Notes: generated by a model not told the origin, from the letters alone. Counted from the first letter of the stretch, positions 41,252 to 55,492 are shown. The stretch: 64,000 nt of DNA from Cryptomeria japonica (GCF_030272615.1 NC_081408.1:309020450-309084449), one strand, 5' to 3'. A program made the numbers and translations.

Positions 41252-43900
41252 GTTATAGGCCTTAATGAGTTATTAATAAATAATATTTATTGTGAGTTTT
41301 ATATATAATATTAATTGATTATTTTATCAAAGTATATTATTGGATTTTTATATTTAATTGAGAATTTAAATTATTTATCTTCATTGGCTAATTGGGAGTT
41401 TTATTTAGTAATTATTATTTTTAATTATTCTCTCCTTGTTTTCGAAAGTGGAAGTGGAGTGAACTTTAAGTTTTGCATTGAAATTGCTTATTGAGTTTTT
41501 ATGCATGAAGGATTACTTTTAGGATTTTTGCTTTATGTTTTATTTTAGGGATTTTTGAAGAATTTTAAGGGGACTCGGGAGTTTTGCATTATTATTGTTA
41601 GGGGGCTGAAATTTTTAGAAGGTTGTGATATTTCCTTTTTTGGAGAAATATTTTGGATTTTGGGGTAATTCGGGAGAAGATTTGCTTTTGAGTTTTCAAA
41701 GAAGCTTTTTGTGGGATTATTCATTTGTGAATTGCGTTGGAAATTTTCATTGTTGTTGTAAATTGCGTTGGTGTTTTCTAGATTGTGGTTGTGCTTTAAC
41801 TTTCTTCTAATTTAGACCATTCTTGTTATTTCATGTTGGAGATTCTATTAACTTGAAATTTATTTTATGCATCTTTTATTTTCGAAAAGAAAAGATTGTC
41901 TACTTCATGTTCTGAAATTATTTTCTGAAACTTTGGAGAAATCTGGGTAATTTCATCATCAAAAATTTAATTACTATGCATGAGGATTTTTGGGGTTTTT
42001 TCTTGTCAAAATTTATCTCTGTGCATGTGATTTATGTGTGTTATTCCAACATTCTATTAATCGTATATGGAAGTTTTGTTTTGATTTTGCTAAGAAAATT
42101 TCTAGTGAAAATAAATTTTGTTTTGGAGATTTTGGTTCTTATTGAGAAATTGTTTTCAGGGATGAATTTTCTGATTGGAGTTATTTATTTTGCTTCTAAG
42201 TGAAAGACATCTCTTCTCAGATTGTTTTTTATTATGTTGGGCCTTATTTGAGTTTTCTAGAGTTTGTTTATGAATTTTATTTATGTTTCGTTTCATATTT
42301 TCTTACTTTTTCATATGCACTAAAAGAATTAACATATGTGCTAAAAGAAGTGACAAATGCGCTAATCTGAGTTACATAAGCGCTATTCTGATCGCACATG
42401 CACTAATCTAGGTTGCAAATGCACTAGAAGAATTAATGAAGGTGCTAAATAAATGTGTAAATGCATGACATGAATGTGCAAATGTGCTAAAAGTGTTTTC
42501 AAATGCATGATTCTGGTCATTTTTACTTTTTTAACTTGTTTTCAGATTTTTTGTCAGTTTGAGTCAGACTAGAGACCTGTTTTTCAGACTTCAGATTTTT
42601 TGTAATGGATTTCTAGAATTGTTTAATTGGACTTTCGATGGATTTATGTGATATTCTTGATATATCTTGTTTGGAATAATATGCATGGAAATCAACCCAT
42701 TATATTGGTTCAAATTATTGTATAGGAACCAATTTGATTATGCATTACTAGGTCATTTTGAGATATCTATGGTGATTTATGGATTGTATTTATCCCTAGA
42801 CTGTAGGAGCATGTTAAGGGGAGTGGCTTCCAAGTGAGTGTCGAGGCCCGTAAGTGGTTGCTACGAGATCTCGTTGGGAGCTAGTGGTTAAATAAGTGAT
42901 AACATTCAATGAATTTTATTTAGGGGTTGGGTGGATTTCACATTAACAAGATAATTATGGTTCCCCACTCGTGCCCTGGAGTCATAGTTCAAAATCAGGA
43001 TGAGATTGGAAAGGCCTTGTTGGTGTGACTATACTCCCTTGTCTTCACGAGAGGTTGAGTTGGTTCCAAATGGGTGTCACTTGGTGTCGAAGTCTAGAGA
43101 GAGACTACCAGGATAACCTTGATGATGATATGCGATTACACTTTCCCCTACTCGTGTCCTTCATCTTAGCCTTTGTTTTATGGAAGTCTCTAGCAAGTCT
43201 TATTTTGTGTTTGAGCCTATGTCTTATATTGATAATATTTGTTTATGGTATCTAGATGTGTTAATTTGGGAGATAGGTGTCAGTTTAAGCTTAGTATGTG
43301 TGGGGCCTTATATCATTCTTCGGAGCATGGGGGTGGTTCCTATTGGTTCCACATGATCGAGTGGTTGATGTCTTCTTCCATTGGAATATTTTCTCTTTGT
43401 TGGGTGTTCGTGAGCAAGATGGATACTTCTACTTTTCTTTAGCTCTTGAGATATGGATTCTTGGAGCAGTTGCATATTGTGATTTCCTATATGTAACAGA
43501 TAATGTATATTTGTAATGATCACTTGGACATGATGTAAAGATTATTGTAATGAGGACTCATGTAGTGATGAATGTAAGAGTTAGAGACATTATTGATATT
43601 GAAATGTATTTAATGGATTTTATATGTTTACTTTCCATGATATATGTGATGTATAGAATGTAAGAATAATTAGAAGGAATAAATATGAATCATTGCTAGT
43701 TAATGTATAATTCTATTGATGTTGTAGTTGAGTAATGGCATTATGATACCCTAGGGAAGATTGTGTTATATGTTTCTTATTTATTTTGCTTGTGCACTTA
43801 GTTTCATGTGATCATGTATAATCTATGTATATACTTCCATAATGAATAATGTGTTAATGTAGTTGGCATGTTATTTACTTTTAAAAAAAATTAACCCTAT
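41252..43900 (+). repeat. Continuation of the same repeat family; no gene
   Basis: An AT/T-rich leader-like stretch (41252-42300) loosely resembles the minus strand of 1690-1200. 42300-42500 repeats ATGCACTAA / GTGCTAAA words. 42605-42751 is the source-like form of the 90-bp block, and 42790-43480 is GC-richer sequence (GTCGAGGCCCGTAAG, CTCGTGCCCTGGAGTC) like an LTR or untranslated region. Open frames at 43025-43523 overlap on both strands and look accidental. Confidence 0.4.
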
Positions 43901-44749
43901 TTTCTAGATTATGTGTTTAGTTCTCTAGGGCTTTCGTGGCGGGCATTCATCTTGGATCTTTGACTTAGATGGTCTAACTTTTATGTGAATACCAATTGGG
44001 TCTCTAAGTAGCTTGATCATGTCATGATATCCAAGCAACACATGTTCCACTTTCAAACTCTAGTGAGCATATGATAGCGATTCAACTAAAATTTATTTTT
44101 TACCACAGTCCCATTTCTTCTCAACTAGTTTGGGATGTCATGTTGAAAAAAATTCCTAACATACAATTTTCAAGGACACCTCCTTTGGCTAATGAAGTAA
44201 TAATATGACTTATTGCCTAGGGGTTGAAACTATGCGTCATGTTTGCCTCTCTTAGTCAATTGTCCTGATTGGTGGAATTTTTTAATTACGTGCACAACTA
44301 CCTTTGTTAGACACTATGAAAAGTAAGTAGAAATAATTCACAAATGGGCCAAGCATACAACCATCAAATAATGTGTGTGTATATGTTCTTAGTTTGCATG
44401 TAGCCCTTTTGACAAATAGAATCAAGCACTAACTACTTGGCTCAAACATAAGCTTAAGCTTGTTAAGAGCCATGAAGTCCAGGGTGTTCAAATCTTGATC
44501 CATATAAACTCACTTAAAATTGGAGTCTAAGATCCAAAATAATTATTTAAGTCAAGCTCACTAAACAATGATTTGGAGATGTTAAATATTCTTGTGGACA
44601 ACTCATAGTTCTTTCAAAGATCTCAAAAGCATTTTTGAATCCTTGTAAGTGTTTTGTTCAAGCCCAATAAGAGTTTAAAGAACATGCTAAAGCTTTACAA
44701 GAATTTTATAGGATCCTTATGTCCTAACCTTATACTATTTTATGCTACA

Positions 44750-45063
44750 TGAACCACATGAAGTTGTAATAGTATAACGATTTTATATAATTAAGTATGT
44801 GGACTTATCTCACATATATTGTATGACATATTATTTTTGTCATATATATAGAGATTGTAGAAGAGAGGATCAAATTGAATCGTATTTTGTATCAAATCTA
44901 TACTCTTGAAGAGATTGCCCTCTTAAAGAGGCCCATGATAATTTGCACTTGATTCTTGGATATTAGTATATTTAAAACTATTCTCTATTTATTAAGTATC
45001 ATGTCATTTTGGCAGGTTGAATTGGTTCTATTTTAATAATCTTTTATAGGTAATATTCTACCA
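44750..45063 (+). mobile_element. Possible Copia LTR end
   Basis: GAGATTGCCCTCTTAAAGAG (about 44919) resembles the leader block of Copia LTRs. The stretch ends TTCTACCA just before a primer-binding-like TGGTATCAAAAC at 45066-45077. The LTR start and a partner LTR were not found, and sequence after 45077 shows no clear gag. Confidence 0.35.
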
Positions 45064-46154
45064 AATGGTATCAAAACATTTTCTAGGGCCACATTTTTCA
45101 ATAGGAATAATATTTTAGTGGCGTGTATTATAACTACCCATTGTACTTGTTGGATCTTTAAATTGTTGTGCACACTCCTAAAGGAATTAATCCATGTCAA
45201 GGCCAATAAAATGTCATCATGTAAAATATGAGTGATTCAAGGACTATTGTTAAGAGGATAATTTCTTTGCTTCATGCTAAGCTAAACCCATGAGGGTGTT
45301 CCTAGAGGTATCATTTATATATAGGATTGGTTACAACTAAAGATAAACAAACTAAAATCATTGTAGTAGTATCCAATGTAAGGTTTTCCCCAAAAGATAT
45401 CACTAGACCAAAGGCTAACCTACTGCAAATGTAAAACCTCTATTAAGTTGATAGAGACATCATTGCACAAATACAAGATGTAAGTATGCAAAACATGATT
45501 CCTTATAATTAGAGTTGTTGTGGCTCACTAAATATGCTTCTCTAAATGAATCGTTAAATCCTAAGCTATTGGTGAAAGATGTATTTCATTTTGTGTGTAT
45601 GTTAGGTCATAAATTTCTAAGCTCGATGCCTTATTCATTGGGTTATGTAGTCATAGCTTTTCTAAGAGAAACAAAACATTTAAATAACAAGAGAGAGATA
45701 TGATATCAAAAAATTGAACATACATAATAATAACTCTTTCAACTTCAAAAATTCATGTGTAATAAATAAGTGAAAATTACAAATAATGTTTTTAGTGACT
45801 TAAAAATGTTGTTACATTTATAAAATCCTTATTACAATCACACTAGAAAATGTTGCAAGAAGAATATATATGTTGAATGATATCATAATTCATCACATAG
45901 GAGTTCCCATGAAGATCTACAAATGGCCAAGGATTTAGTTACAAGAATTAGTTACATAGTTACTACATCTTTATGATTTAATGTGTTGCTCCACAAGTGA
46001 TTGAACTTGCAAGACTTGAAACCCTAGACAATCTTTGATACGGGTAATCACATGGAAATGTGAATATGATAAACCCTTTGAATGATACATATAGTATTAT
46101 ATATAACACCATTTTTTGTTACAAGATATACCCTAGGAAAACCCTTAAGAGGTA

Positions 46155-46695
46155 AAAATCCAACCTCCAAAAGCATCCATAATCCATCTTATTATTCATC
46201 AATAAAGTAGTATAAAGAACTTACATAGTTACAATGAATACTTTTGAAACGTCAAGCCCTTCAATTCATCCTCCATGTGTCCAAGCATGAATCCACACAT
46301 CCCATGCCATGCTTCACATATGAACTCCTCAAAAATGCTCAACACTATGATAGTTCACTCACCTAGCCAACCTTAACTACTAAGCATGTGGTTTCTTATA
46401 TAGACATAAGCTCACACAAATGCAACCAAGTGGTAAGAATAAACCATGTGAACACAATACAATTGAACCCTCATTTAACATTTGGTACTAAGTTTTCACT
46501 TTAGTAATATTTCCAATATTAAAAAATACATTTTTACAACTTACATTCAAGATATTTCCCATTGTTACATACAACACAAAGTGGCCCCAAGAATGTTAAA
46601 TCCTAGTAATGCACACAATTCTAGGTCATCCTAGGTGCACCGCACATATAATAAAGTAACCATTATGGAAGGTGTACAACACCTAAATCCTAACA
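46155..46695 (-). repeat. 3' LTR of the minus-strand element (recognisable part)
   Basis: On the minus strand it begins TGTTAGGATTTAGGTGTTGT. Its extension below 46155 is unclear. Confidence 0.6.
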
Positions 46696-49600
46696 TTCTC
46701 CCAGTTGTTATATGCATTACATAAGTTCCAATCAATGAAATACATCATCATAGCCAAACATGAAACCACATGGATCTCTAGCATGCTCTTGTGCTCCACC
46801 AAGATACTTGCAGTAAAACAAAGTGACCACCATCTCAAGAAAGAACTCCTCTCATTATCCAACATGCCACCTATAGAAGAAAAGGAATAATCCTAGGTAA
46901 AGATGATCCAATCCAAGAACACAAGCATCAAATCAATGTGATAATAAAGTCTCCAAGCTCCTATCATAAATTAAAAAACCCACAAGATTGGAAATAACAT
47001 CCACAAAACATTCAAATACATCCAACCATCCATACTAAGAAGTTACCAACACCATCAATAAACACATGCCAACAATCATATGTCAACCCATAAATTATAA
47101 TCAAGCTCCATGTACCAAATTTATCGATGAAGAACATACATCTAGGAACTCCCATTGCATGGGTAATAAAATCTGAAAATGAGCTCAAGGAATGTCAATT
47201 CTACCAATCAATGCTCATATCAAGGTCGATAAGTAACCAAACATGAAGTACCAAGAACAATCACAATGATGCACACATGCAATCCAAATAGTTGCATACT
47301 CTCTCATAATATGTCATCACCCCCTCAAAACATATAATTGTGAATCTCATGAAAGAAATTATAGAACAAAGTGAGAAAACTTGTGATTCATAAATTGTCC
47401 TTCTCTCGACACCTAAAAGGAGCAACATTGTGTAAAGTATGGTCTCCTTACAACCCCAAATGAAAAACCATATCAAAACCTAAGCCCATTCAATCTCTTA
47501 GATTAAATAAACATGTGTATCATGTGTAATTTCAACATGGATGTAAGCCTCTCTAACCAAGGAAATGAGACTCATAGTAACCATTCCTAAAATAGGAAAT
47601 CAACCCAAAAGTAATCTCCTAAGATCCTCATACTCAATGTCATAATATCAACTTAAGCGCAAAATATCTTAAAATGAATCCACTAAAACTAACAATCTAT
47701 CCATAGCTCAAGATCCTTATCTATGAAAAATAAAGCACAAAGCATAACACATTTGAAATAAGAATGGGCAAGTACCTCCCCAAATGATAAATTGTTGAGT
47801 AGACTAAGAGTGGGGAATGAGAATGCTCCTCCAGGATAACCAAGTCATCATGATTCACTCCAAATTCTCTTGTCAAGTATATACTAGGTGAAAGATTTGT
47901 GGTCTTCCTATTGAAACAACCAACCATCTCAACACATGTCTCTAATCATAAGAGAACTCCAATCTCTCCTAAGTATTCAAGTATCCATGAGAACCTGTAA
48001 CTAATCATTACATGTCAAACTCCAAATGCAACATAGTACCATCATGAAGTAATCAAGAAAATGATCAAGTAATCAAGACAAAGAGAACCAAACAAGATCA
48101 ATGTCAAAATCCCAATCATAGAATTAAGAACATAAACATGGTCCATCATGATATAACCATCTCACCCAGGAGATCACATGTAACAATGCAAACATATTGA
48201 TCATAAGAGAACCTGTATCATGTCAAACCTCTAAGATAGTATCAAATAAACCATGACAAAATACTAAACACACTCTTAAACCAAGAATAAATATCTCCAA
48301 TCACATGAAGATAACCATCTCCAAATAGTGAGATTTAAAATGTGAATGAATCCTTCTATAGCAACAAGATCTAAGATCACCTCCAAACATTTGCAAACAC
48401 GGATCATCCATCAGTAGGTGATGAATCAATATCACTACCAACAACTCCCTAAGCTATGATACTGACTCACACATGGCATCATGATAGTCATATCATAAAT
48501 GAAATAATCCAGGTCTACACACACAAATAAAATTTCAATAACATCAAGTGAAACTAAGATCTCCACGACAAGAAGATACAATTGACAACAAACCATTAGG
48601 AATCAATCCTACACTGCCAATCCATCATTGTCAAAAGCTCCTACTGAAATGTGTAACCAATGAAATATAACCAAACTATAATGGCATCATGATAAGCATT
48701 TTGCAAGTCCCAACAATCGACTATGCAGATACCCTAATCATCTATACTCTAATATTAAAGAAAATATACCAATGTACAAATGACCAAAAACAAGGCCAAC
48801 TAACAAAGTTTTCATCAATATTGAATCAACCTAGTGGATATAGACAATCCACATCTAAGTCACCCCACTGCAATTGAATAGGTGATTAGCCCACACAAGT
48901 GCATAACTCATAGATCCAAACATTGAAACATGCAAACTCATCATCACATTAGTAATCTACAAACTGAGTTATCAAAGAGAATAATCCTATAGACCACATG
49001 ACTCAAACACCAAATCAATCTCAGATATGATTTGCCAAACTTTTCCAAAAATGAGTAACCATAGTCAAGAAATTAATCAAGCATATAGGAGATTAAAAAA
49101 ACCTCATAACATCAAACCAGATCACCACCAAACCACCATAGATATGATTATGTCACACGTCAATGCAAAAGTATACCCACATAACCATGACACCATCATT
49201 GTACCTACACTTAACTATCACCCATAGATGACTCCAAGTCCCAAATTATATCCAAACATGTCCTTAGAATTGAAGAAAAACTTTGTACCTATCACCATCA
49301 AGGTCCAACTCTAAAAACACCTATAATAGGAAACAACAAATATGAAAACACTTGTTTCATCATGAATATCACATAAAAACATGTACTCTCTCAAGCTTTT
49401 GCCTCTCGAATTGTTTGTATGCTCACACAACCACACCCTAACTCTTAGGCACATATAAGTGTTCAAACAAGTAATCAACTCTCTATTCTCATCAAATTGA
49501 AAAACCATCAACACCACTATGGAGTACACCACTCATGCTCTCCAACACCTATTCAAAATCGAAAAATTGATCATATGCAAAAGTTATTCTCAAAACTGTT

Positions 49601-50848
49601 AAAATAAGAACATGTGGCTTGTAGGCCCCCAAAACTAATGAAAATGACAAATTTAGGGAACCAAACTTGTAGCATTGCATGGTTCTCAAATAGATTTTCT
49701 TTTACTATAAGAAGTAAAAAAAAGACTCCCTGGGTGAAAGTTATGTCCATTTGAAAAAATAGCTAGTTTTTCTCACATGAAAGCCAGTAGGGGAGCTCTC
49801 AATCGACAAGTGGACGACCTATCGATGGTGTGTTGGTGGCTCAACCGAGTGGCGCCACCAAAGGAGGTGGTGATGGCCTTTTGGGGTGAACTTGAAACAC
49901 ATTAAAAATAAGTTTAATTTTTTAATTCTCAAATTTCAAAAGTTTTAGCAATTTTTTTTTTTGTAAGGCCAACATGTTTTATTTTTAAGGTAGTTTGCAT
50001 TTAATTAAAAACAGGCAGTGGTTAAACTAGTCACAAACGAAAGTTCAAGGTGGGGTCCACCTTGTCAATCGATAGTCAACGGGGTATGATCCTGTTGTCA
50101 TTGGTGACAAGGTTTGTGTACCTATGGGTATGGGGTTCTATTGATCCTCACCCAGATGCATTAATTTTTTCTTGTCAAACCTTTTTTCTTAGTGTGCTTC
50201 GAATTAGTATTTTTCTATTTTTTATTAATTGTAGGTAAATCAATTTAAAAAGCTGAAGGATGATTTATTTTTTAAATATTTTAATCTACAATTACCTCTC
50301 CGACCATATGGTTGTATGGCTGAGGGGAGGAAATTGCTTTTTTCCAACTTGGTCAAAATAGGGTAAATTTTATTTCAATCTTCTTTTCCCAAGCAACCTG
50401 GAACAAATGGTAAGGTTCATTTTGTCCTAGGGGTCATTTGCAAAACTTTTCCTACAAAACCCGAGCATTTGAAAGCACATCCAAGAAACCCTTTTGACCC
50501 AACATTTCTCAAACCCCAAATCCACAATCAATCCATTATAACAAGAAACCCAAACCTCAGATTTGAAATAAAACAACCTGCAAATATGTTCCATACCTTG
50601 TATTGTCCCAAATATTTCATGCATATTCATGGCTTCAACTTTGCACCAAATCCACTCAATTTAGGGTTATAATAAAAAATCCAACCATGAAATTTTTTAT
50701 ACCACTTGTTAGAAAATAATGCATCAATGATCAGTTCATTTAATACATTTCCTATGTAACCCATGAAAGAAAAACATGCATACAAGCTTACAAAATAACC
50801 ATTATACATAGATAAGCTAGAAGATAACTAGCCTCCAAAAGCATCTAT

Positions 50849-51743
50849 ATGATGCAGGAGCATCTAGTGGTGTAAGGGAAATCCTACATCACCCAAAAAA
50901 AAATATTTCTTTTTGTTTTAGTTTTCGTTAATATTTTAGTAGTTCTAGATACCTATTTGGACGAATAAGAGATTCCAACTCTCAGAATTGTCAACCTACT
51001 TTGTCTTGCTGACTACCCAAAATAGCAGGTTTTTTATTTGAAGGCGAATGGAGCCCAAAATTTATAGGAATATTAAGGAAGGAAAAATAATTACATTAGC
51101 AAAAGAATCAGGTCAAAAGCGTAAATGGTTTGAAAGTTATTAAAGTTTCAATTTCCTGAAAAACCAAAAAAAAATCTTCCAAGTCAGATTTGTGGAATTA
51201 AACGGTGTCTAACGGGCCTGAAAATGGTAGGAATCAGTGGAGCAAATTTTTAGCATATTCTACACTTAGAGAGATTTCTGACGCTTCAAACGGTTTGTAA
51301 ATCTGATTCCCGGATCAAAAGTTATGGCTGCCGAAAGTTGGACAATTTTTCGAAAAGTTTCAATTTTCTAATCTGGTTGTATTTTCTTATTTCCAATTTA
51401 ATGTTTTGGCATTTGTTCACCAGATGGTAATTTACTAAATTGTGATTTTGGCTCCAAGATGGGAAAAGGCTATTTAGGACTCATTGAGGAAACTCGTGAG
51501 TTTAGTTTTTGGGATGTGAGTTTTGAAGAGTGAGTTTGGGAGTTGAGTTTTTGAATTGTAAGGGTTTTTCCAGAAAACTTTGTAAGTTGTTGTATTACAA
51601 CCTGTAAGGTTTATTCCTCTAGATGGTATTTTCATGTTAGCATATTTGTAATTCGCATGTTTGTAGATAACACTAATAAAATCTTTTGAGTCTTTTATTG
51701 CATTTTGTTGTGTTTGTTTGTTTCTCAGGTTGTTCCCTCATCA
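50849..51743 (+). mobile_element. Solo LTR, 895 bp, flanked by CTATA, nested in another LTR
   Basis: It begins TGATGCAGGAGCATCTAGTG and ends TTCCCTCATCA, that is TG...CA, and is flanked by CTATA at 50844-50848 and 51744-51748. Removing it together with one CTATA restores the uninterrupted order seen in the sister LTR at 46160-46190 (AAAAGCATCCATA then CATCTTATTATTC). No interior or second LTR is present, so recombination between LTRs has removed the element body. The strand is a guess. Confidence 0.85.
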
Positions 51744-51748
51744 CTATA

Positions 51749-52290
51749 CCCCCATCTTATTATTCAATAATAAAGAAATATAAAACACTCACAAAGTTAC
51801 AATGAATACTTCTAAAATATCAAGCCCTTCAATGCATCCTACATGTGTCCAAGCATGAATCGACACATCCCATGCCATGCTTCACATGTACACTCCTAAA
51901 AGAGACTTAATACTATGGCAACCCTCTCATCTAACCAACCTTAACCACTAAGCATGTTCTTTCTTATATAGACACAAGCTCACACAAATACAACCAAGTG
52001 GTAAGATAAAATCATGTGTCAAGAAACCATGTGAACACAATACCATTGACCCCTCATTTAATATTGGGTACTAAGTTTTCACTTTATTAATATTTCCCTA
52101 ATATCAAATTAAATAAATTTTTATAACTTATATTGAAGATATATCCTAATGTTATATAATACAACACATAAAGCGGCCCCAAGAATGCTAACTCCTAGTA
52201 ATGCATATAATTCTAGGCCCCCATAGTTGCACCACACACATAATAATAATGTAAACATTATGCAAGGTGTATAACAACTAATTCCTAATA
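51749..52290 (-). repeat. 5' LTR of the minus-strand element, main part
   Basis: It aligns in order with 46190-46695. The piece that belongs beyond it lies at 50830-50848, on the other side of the inserted solo LTR. Confidence 0.65.
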
Positions 52291-54108
52291 AGTAGCATTG
52301 GACTTTTAGCCTCATTCGACATGTAGACTCTCATGTGTAGTAACCTTCTCCTCCAACCTCTATGAAATCCACAACTCCTCTTTTAGAGGATGTGTCATAT
52401 CAAAACCCTAGCTTAGACTATAAATCATCAACTCTTCTTTCAAAGTAAACTTAAGGTCACAAATTCAACTACAAAAAGAAAGAAGAAATCAACCAAAACC
52501 TTTGTTGTAAATGGAAAAATAAAACAACCATCCTCTATCTCTCCTATGAATACTAGGAAAAGCAAACTAGCCCTTGTTGTTGCCACTAGAAAAAGAAAAT
52601 AAAAAATATTCCTCGAAACACCTAGGTGATCTCATCACCTTAATTAAAGGAAAACAACCACTAAGTCAACTCCTCCAAGCCCTTAAATATTTCTAATCAA
52701 ATTTGAAATTAGTTTTGAAAGAGAGGACATGTTTATGCAACATGAATGACCAAATCATCCATCAGAACCCTCATCTTCTAAACCTAGTGAGGGTCATTCA
52801 TTTGACAAACCAATTTCAAAATGGGAAGACAAACCAGGTGAAGAAAAATAGTTATGCATGTAATAAGTAATTTAAGAAAGGTAATCACAATCACGATAGG
52901 AGCAGTCTAGACAGACCTACAACATGAGTTGGGATTGAAAAAAATCGCTAAAATGGTTGTCATAGAAGTAGGCAAGGTATGCTGGAAAGAGAAATAAGAA
53001 CTATGAATCATAACCCTCCTCACTTCTCTTGGAAAGACATTTATCTTTGGCTATGAAAAAAAGTGTAATAGTTGAATCTATAGGAGGAGAAGTGCAGGGA
53101 AGAAAAAGAAGAAATGCAACAAAAATTTGATTACGAAATTAAGAGAAAGGACAAGGAAATAAGTAAATTGAAGGGAAATATTGAATATATGGATCTAATG
53201 ATACCCAAAATCATTTAACAAGAAACCTGCAAAAGTTTATTCTATGTTCTTAAAAGAGCAATTTTTGAGCTTCCAATTCATGCAATTATATTATGACTTA
53301 CTATTCTCTATGGTTGCTCCTACACAATTTTTCAATGTTCTTCATGCATCTATTATTGTGTTTCATAATTCACTTTGTGAATTTTATCTATACACAACTA
53401 TGTTATGCCCTATGATATTGAATTAAACTTGCTACTTTATGTAGGGGACTTGTAGCTATGGGAGTTGGCTTCATTCATCCAAAATGAAATCAACAAGGGG
53501 CAACAAATGCATTAGTATAGGAAACTAGAGAAGTCAGCTTCAATAACCCTCATATTAGAGTCAAGTAACCCTAATATCATATTGAACACATGGTTTGCAA
53601 TTGCAGGGAGGCTAGATACTAAGGAATAAATCTTGGCAATAATATGGTCTATTCATGTTAAGTTTGGGTAGTTGGTAATGACTACAAGGAGAGAGGTTCT
53701 TGTCTTTATTGCAAGCAACTCATTGATGAGATGAGAAGAAATGATCCACATTCCCTATATAACTACCATGTGGCAATCATAAGTGAACACAAGTACAATA
53801 GATATAGAATATAGAGTGTTGTGGGTATTTCTACTATTTCAGCCAACATTTTTATGTGGCCTATCTCATATTGGCAGGTAAGTGCACCTTATGATGAAGG
53901 GACAAAGGAAACTGGGTGGAATATGATAAAAAAGATGACATGATTCTATTGGACCCCAACTACTTAGCACACTAACATCACCACCCTAGGAGACTTCAAG
54001 GTATTAGCCTTGCTACATACTAAAATGCCTCCTCCTACTAGAGGGAAAGCATGGAATTGAGTTGAGAGAAGTATTGAGATCTTTTATTGTCCTTGAATTG
54101 CCACTCTT
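52291..54108 (+). other. Unassigned repeat-derived sequence
   Basis: About 52700-53210 contains broken, lysine- and glutamate-rich open stretches that could be decayed gag-like sequence; 53230-54100 shows nothing I recognise. No gene is supported. Confidence 0.3.
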
Positions 54109-54498
54109 TGTCTTAATTATTGAGCTCCCAAGCTAGGATCACAACTACAAACAACTTCCACATAAAGAGATGACGATAAATATTTCACTAAGAAATGATA
54201 AATGGTATTGATGAGATGATTTACAAATGTACAACAACCTTTCTTATATAGGCAAGAGATGATGAGGTAGTTACAACTAGCCTTGATACAAAATTAAATG
54301 CATGATGTATTTTGAAACTAATATTAAATGACAAGTTACAAAAGTGGCTTTATGATAACTAACACATGCCAACTAAGCCTAAGTAAGCTTAATGTGTAAA
54401 TGGCATATAATGACACTAATTGCCACATCTGCCTAAGCTATTAAATGATAAATGCCTAAGTTGGACTTAACCATGAGTAAATGATATTTACTCCAACA
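54109..54498 (-). repeat. 3' LTR of the small element
   Basis: It shares GCAAGAGATGATGAGGTAGT, GATACAAAATTAAATGCATG and AAGCTTAATG-type words with 55505-55903 in the same order. The low-coordinate end is approximate. Confidence 0.7.
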
Positions 54499-54509
54499 CC
54501 CCCCTTAAG
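54499..54509 (-). other. Polypurine tract of the small element
   Basis: On the minus strand CTTAAGGGGGG directly precedes the TGTTGGAG start of the 3' LTR. Confidence 0.75.
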
Positions 54510-54781
54510 TGCAATTAGGGAAAATAATTATTATGAAAGTAATGCAATACTAATATGAAGATGTAATATATGGGTCTCGACAACTAGGCCATGTTAGGTA
54601 CCCATGCACAACTAATCATGTAACTAATTTCTCATAAATAAAGAAAATGAGAAAACCACATGGGATAAAACTCTTCTCCAAAAAAGAATATGAAAATATA
54701 TACGAGTGAAAGATAAGTGATGTGTGGAGGTCTCAACATCAATACCCCCCAAGAACTACATCCATCACGAGAATACAGTTG

Positions 54782-54965
54782 ATAACCCCCATATGAGAGA
54801 AAATGAGAGACTCCATCACAATAATATAGTTGATAGCCCCTCATATGAGAGAAAATGAGAGACTATGTAGCCCCCCATATGATAGAAAACGAGAGATTCC
54901 ATCACAAGAATACAACTGATAGCCCCCCTATGAGAGAAAATGAAAGACTATGTAACCCCCCATAA
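54782..54965 (-). repeat. Array of G-run units inside the small element
   Basis: About five units each place a run of four to six C (G on the element strand) next to ATATGAGAGAAAATGAGAGA, at about 54782, 54831, 54867, 54918 and 54952. The units are spaced irregularly. Confidence 0.65.
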
Positions 54966-55492
54966 TGAATAATCTCCTGCGAGAATGGTAATTGTTTGAA
55001 GAGAAAACAATATCTAATTCTTACAAACCACTCGTCTTCCCCTGGAAAGAAACAAAACCATGTATAGATGAAGGTATGCTTCTCATTTAGGTTATGCTAT
55101 GAAAGATGGAAGCATGAAGAATGGTGATGATGTCTCGAAAACTACTCATGCGACTCCTTATCCATGAAAGATGATGATGCCACAATCAAACAAGGTACAT
55201 GACTAATCAAAGAAGAAAGTAACAAACTAAAACTATGCAACAGCTGATGTAGAACAATCTCCAAAGACAAACTGATAATAATATACACAGTCTGAAATAT
55301 TGTAGGTAATTGATGATGAGGGCCCATGAATAGACTGGAGAAATATTGATGCAATTAACTAAGAGTAAAATATGGAATAGATTAAGTGGCACCAAATAAA
55401 ATGGCAAAAATATATATTGCCAATCTGAAGACTCCCGAGATCTCAACAAGGCTAGTGAAGGGTCTCAACTAGAAAGAGATGCAAATTGAAAT

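Larger units (their letters stand above)
46155..52290 (-). mobile_element. Decayed minus-strand LTR retrotransposon without coding capacity
   Basis: Direct repeats at 46155-46695 and at 50830-50848 plus 51749-52290 share long words (CCTCCAAAAGCATC, CAAGCCCTTCAAT, CATCCCATGCCATGCTTCAC, TAAGCATG, GGCCCCAAGAATG). They are the 3' and 5' LTRs of an element read on the minus strand. A polypurine-like TGGGAGAA abuts the TGTTAGG start of the 3' LTR. The 4 kb interior (46704 to about 50706) has no intact ORF and no recognised pol motif. The outer LTR end is uncertain; a TAACA|AGTGGTAT word at 50707 may mark LTR end and primer site. Confidence 0.65.

Noticed and set aside
43025-43523. Four overlapping frames on both strands
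   Set aside because: Mutually overlapping, no domain, and located in a GC-richer part of a retroelement relic.
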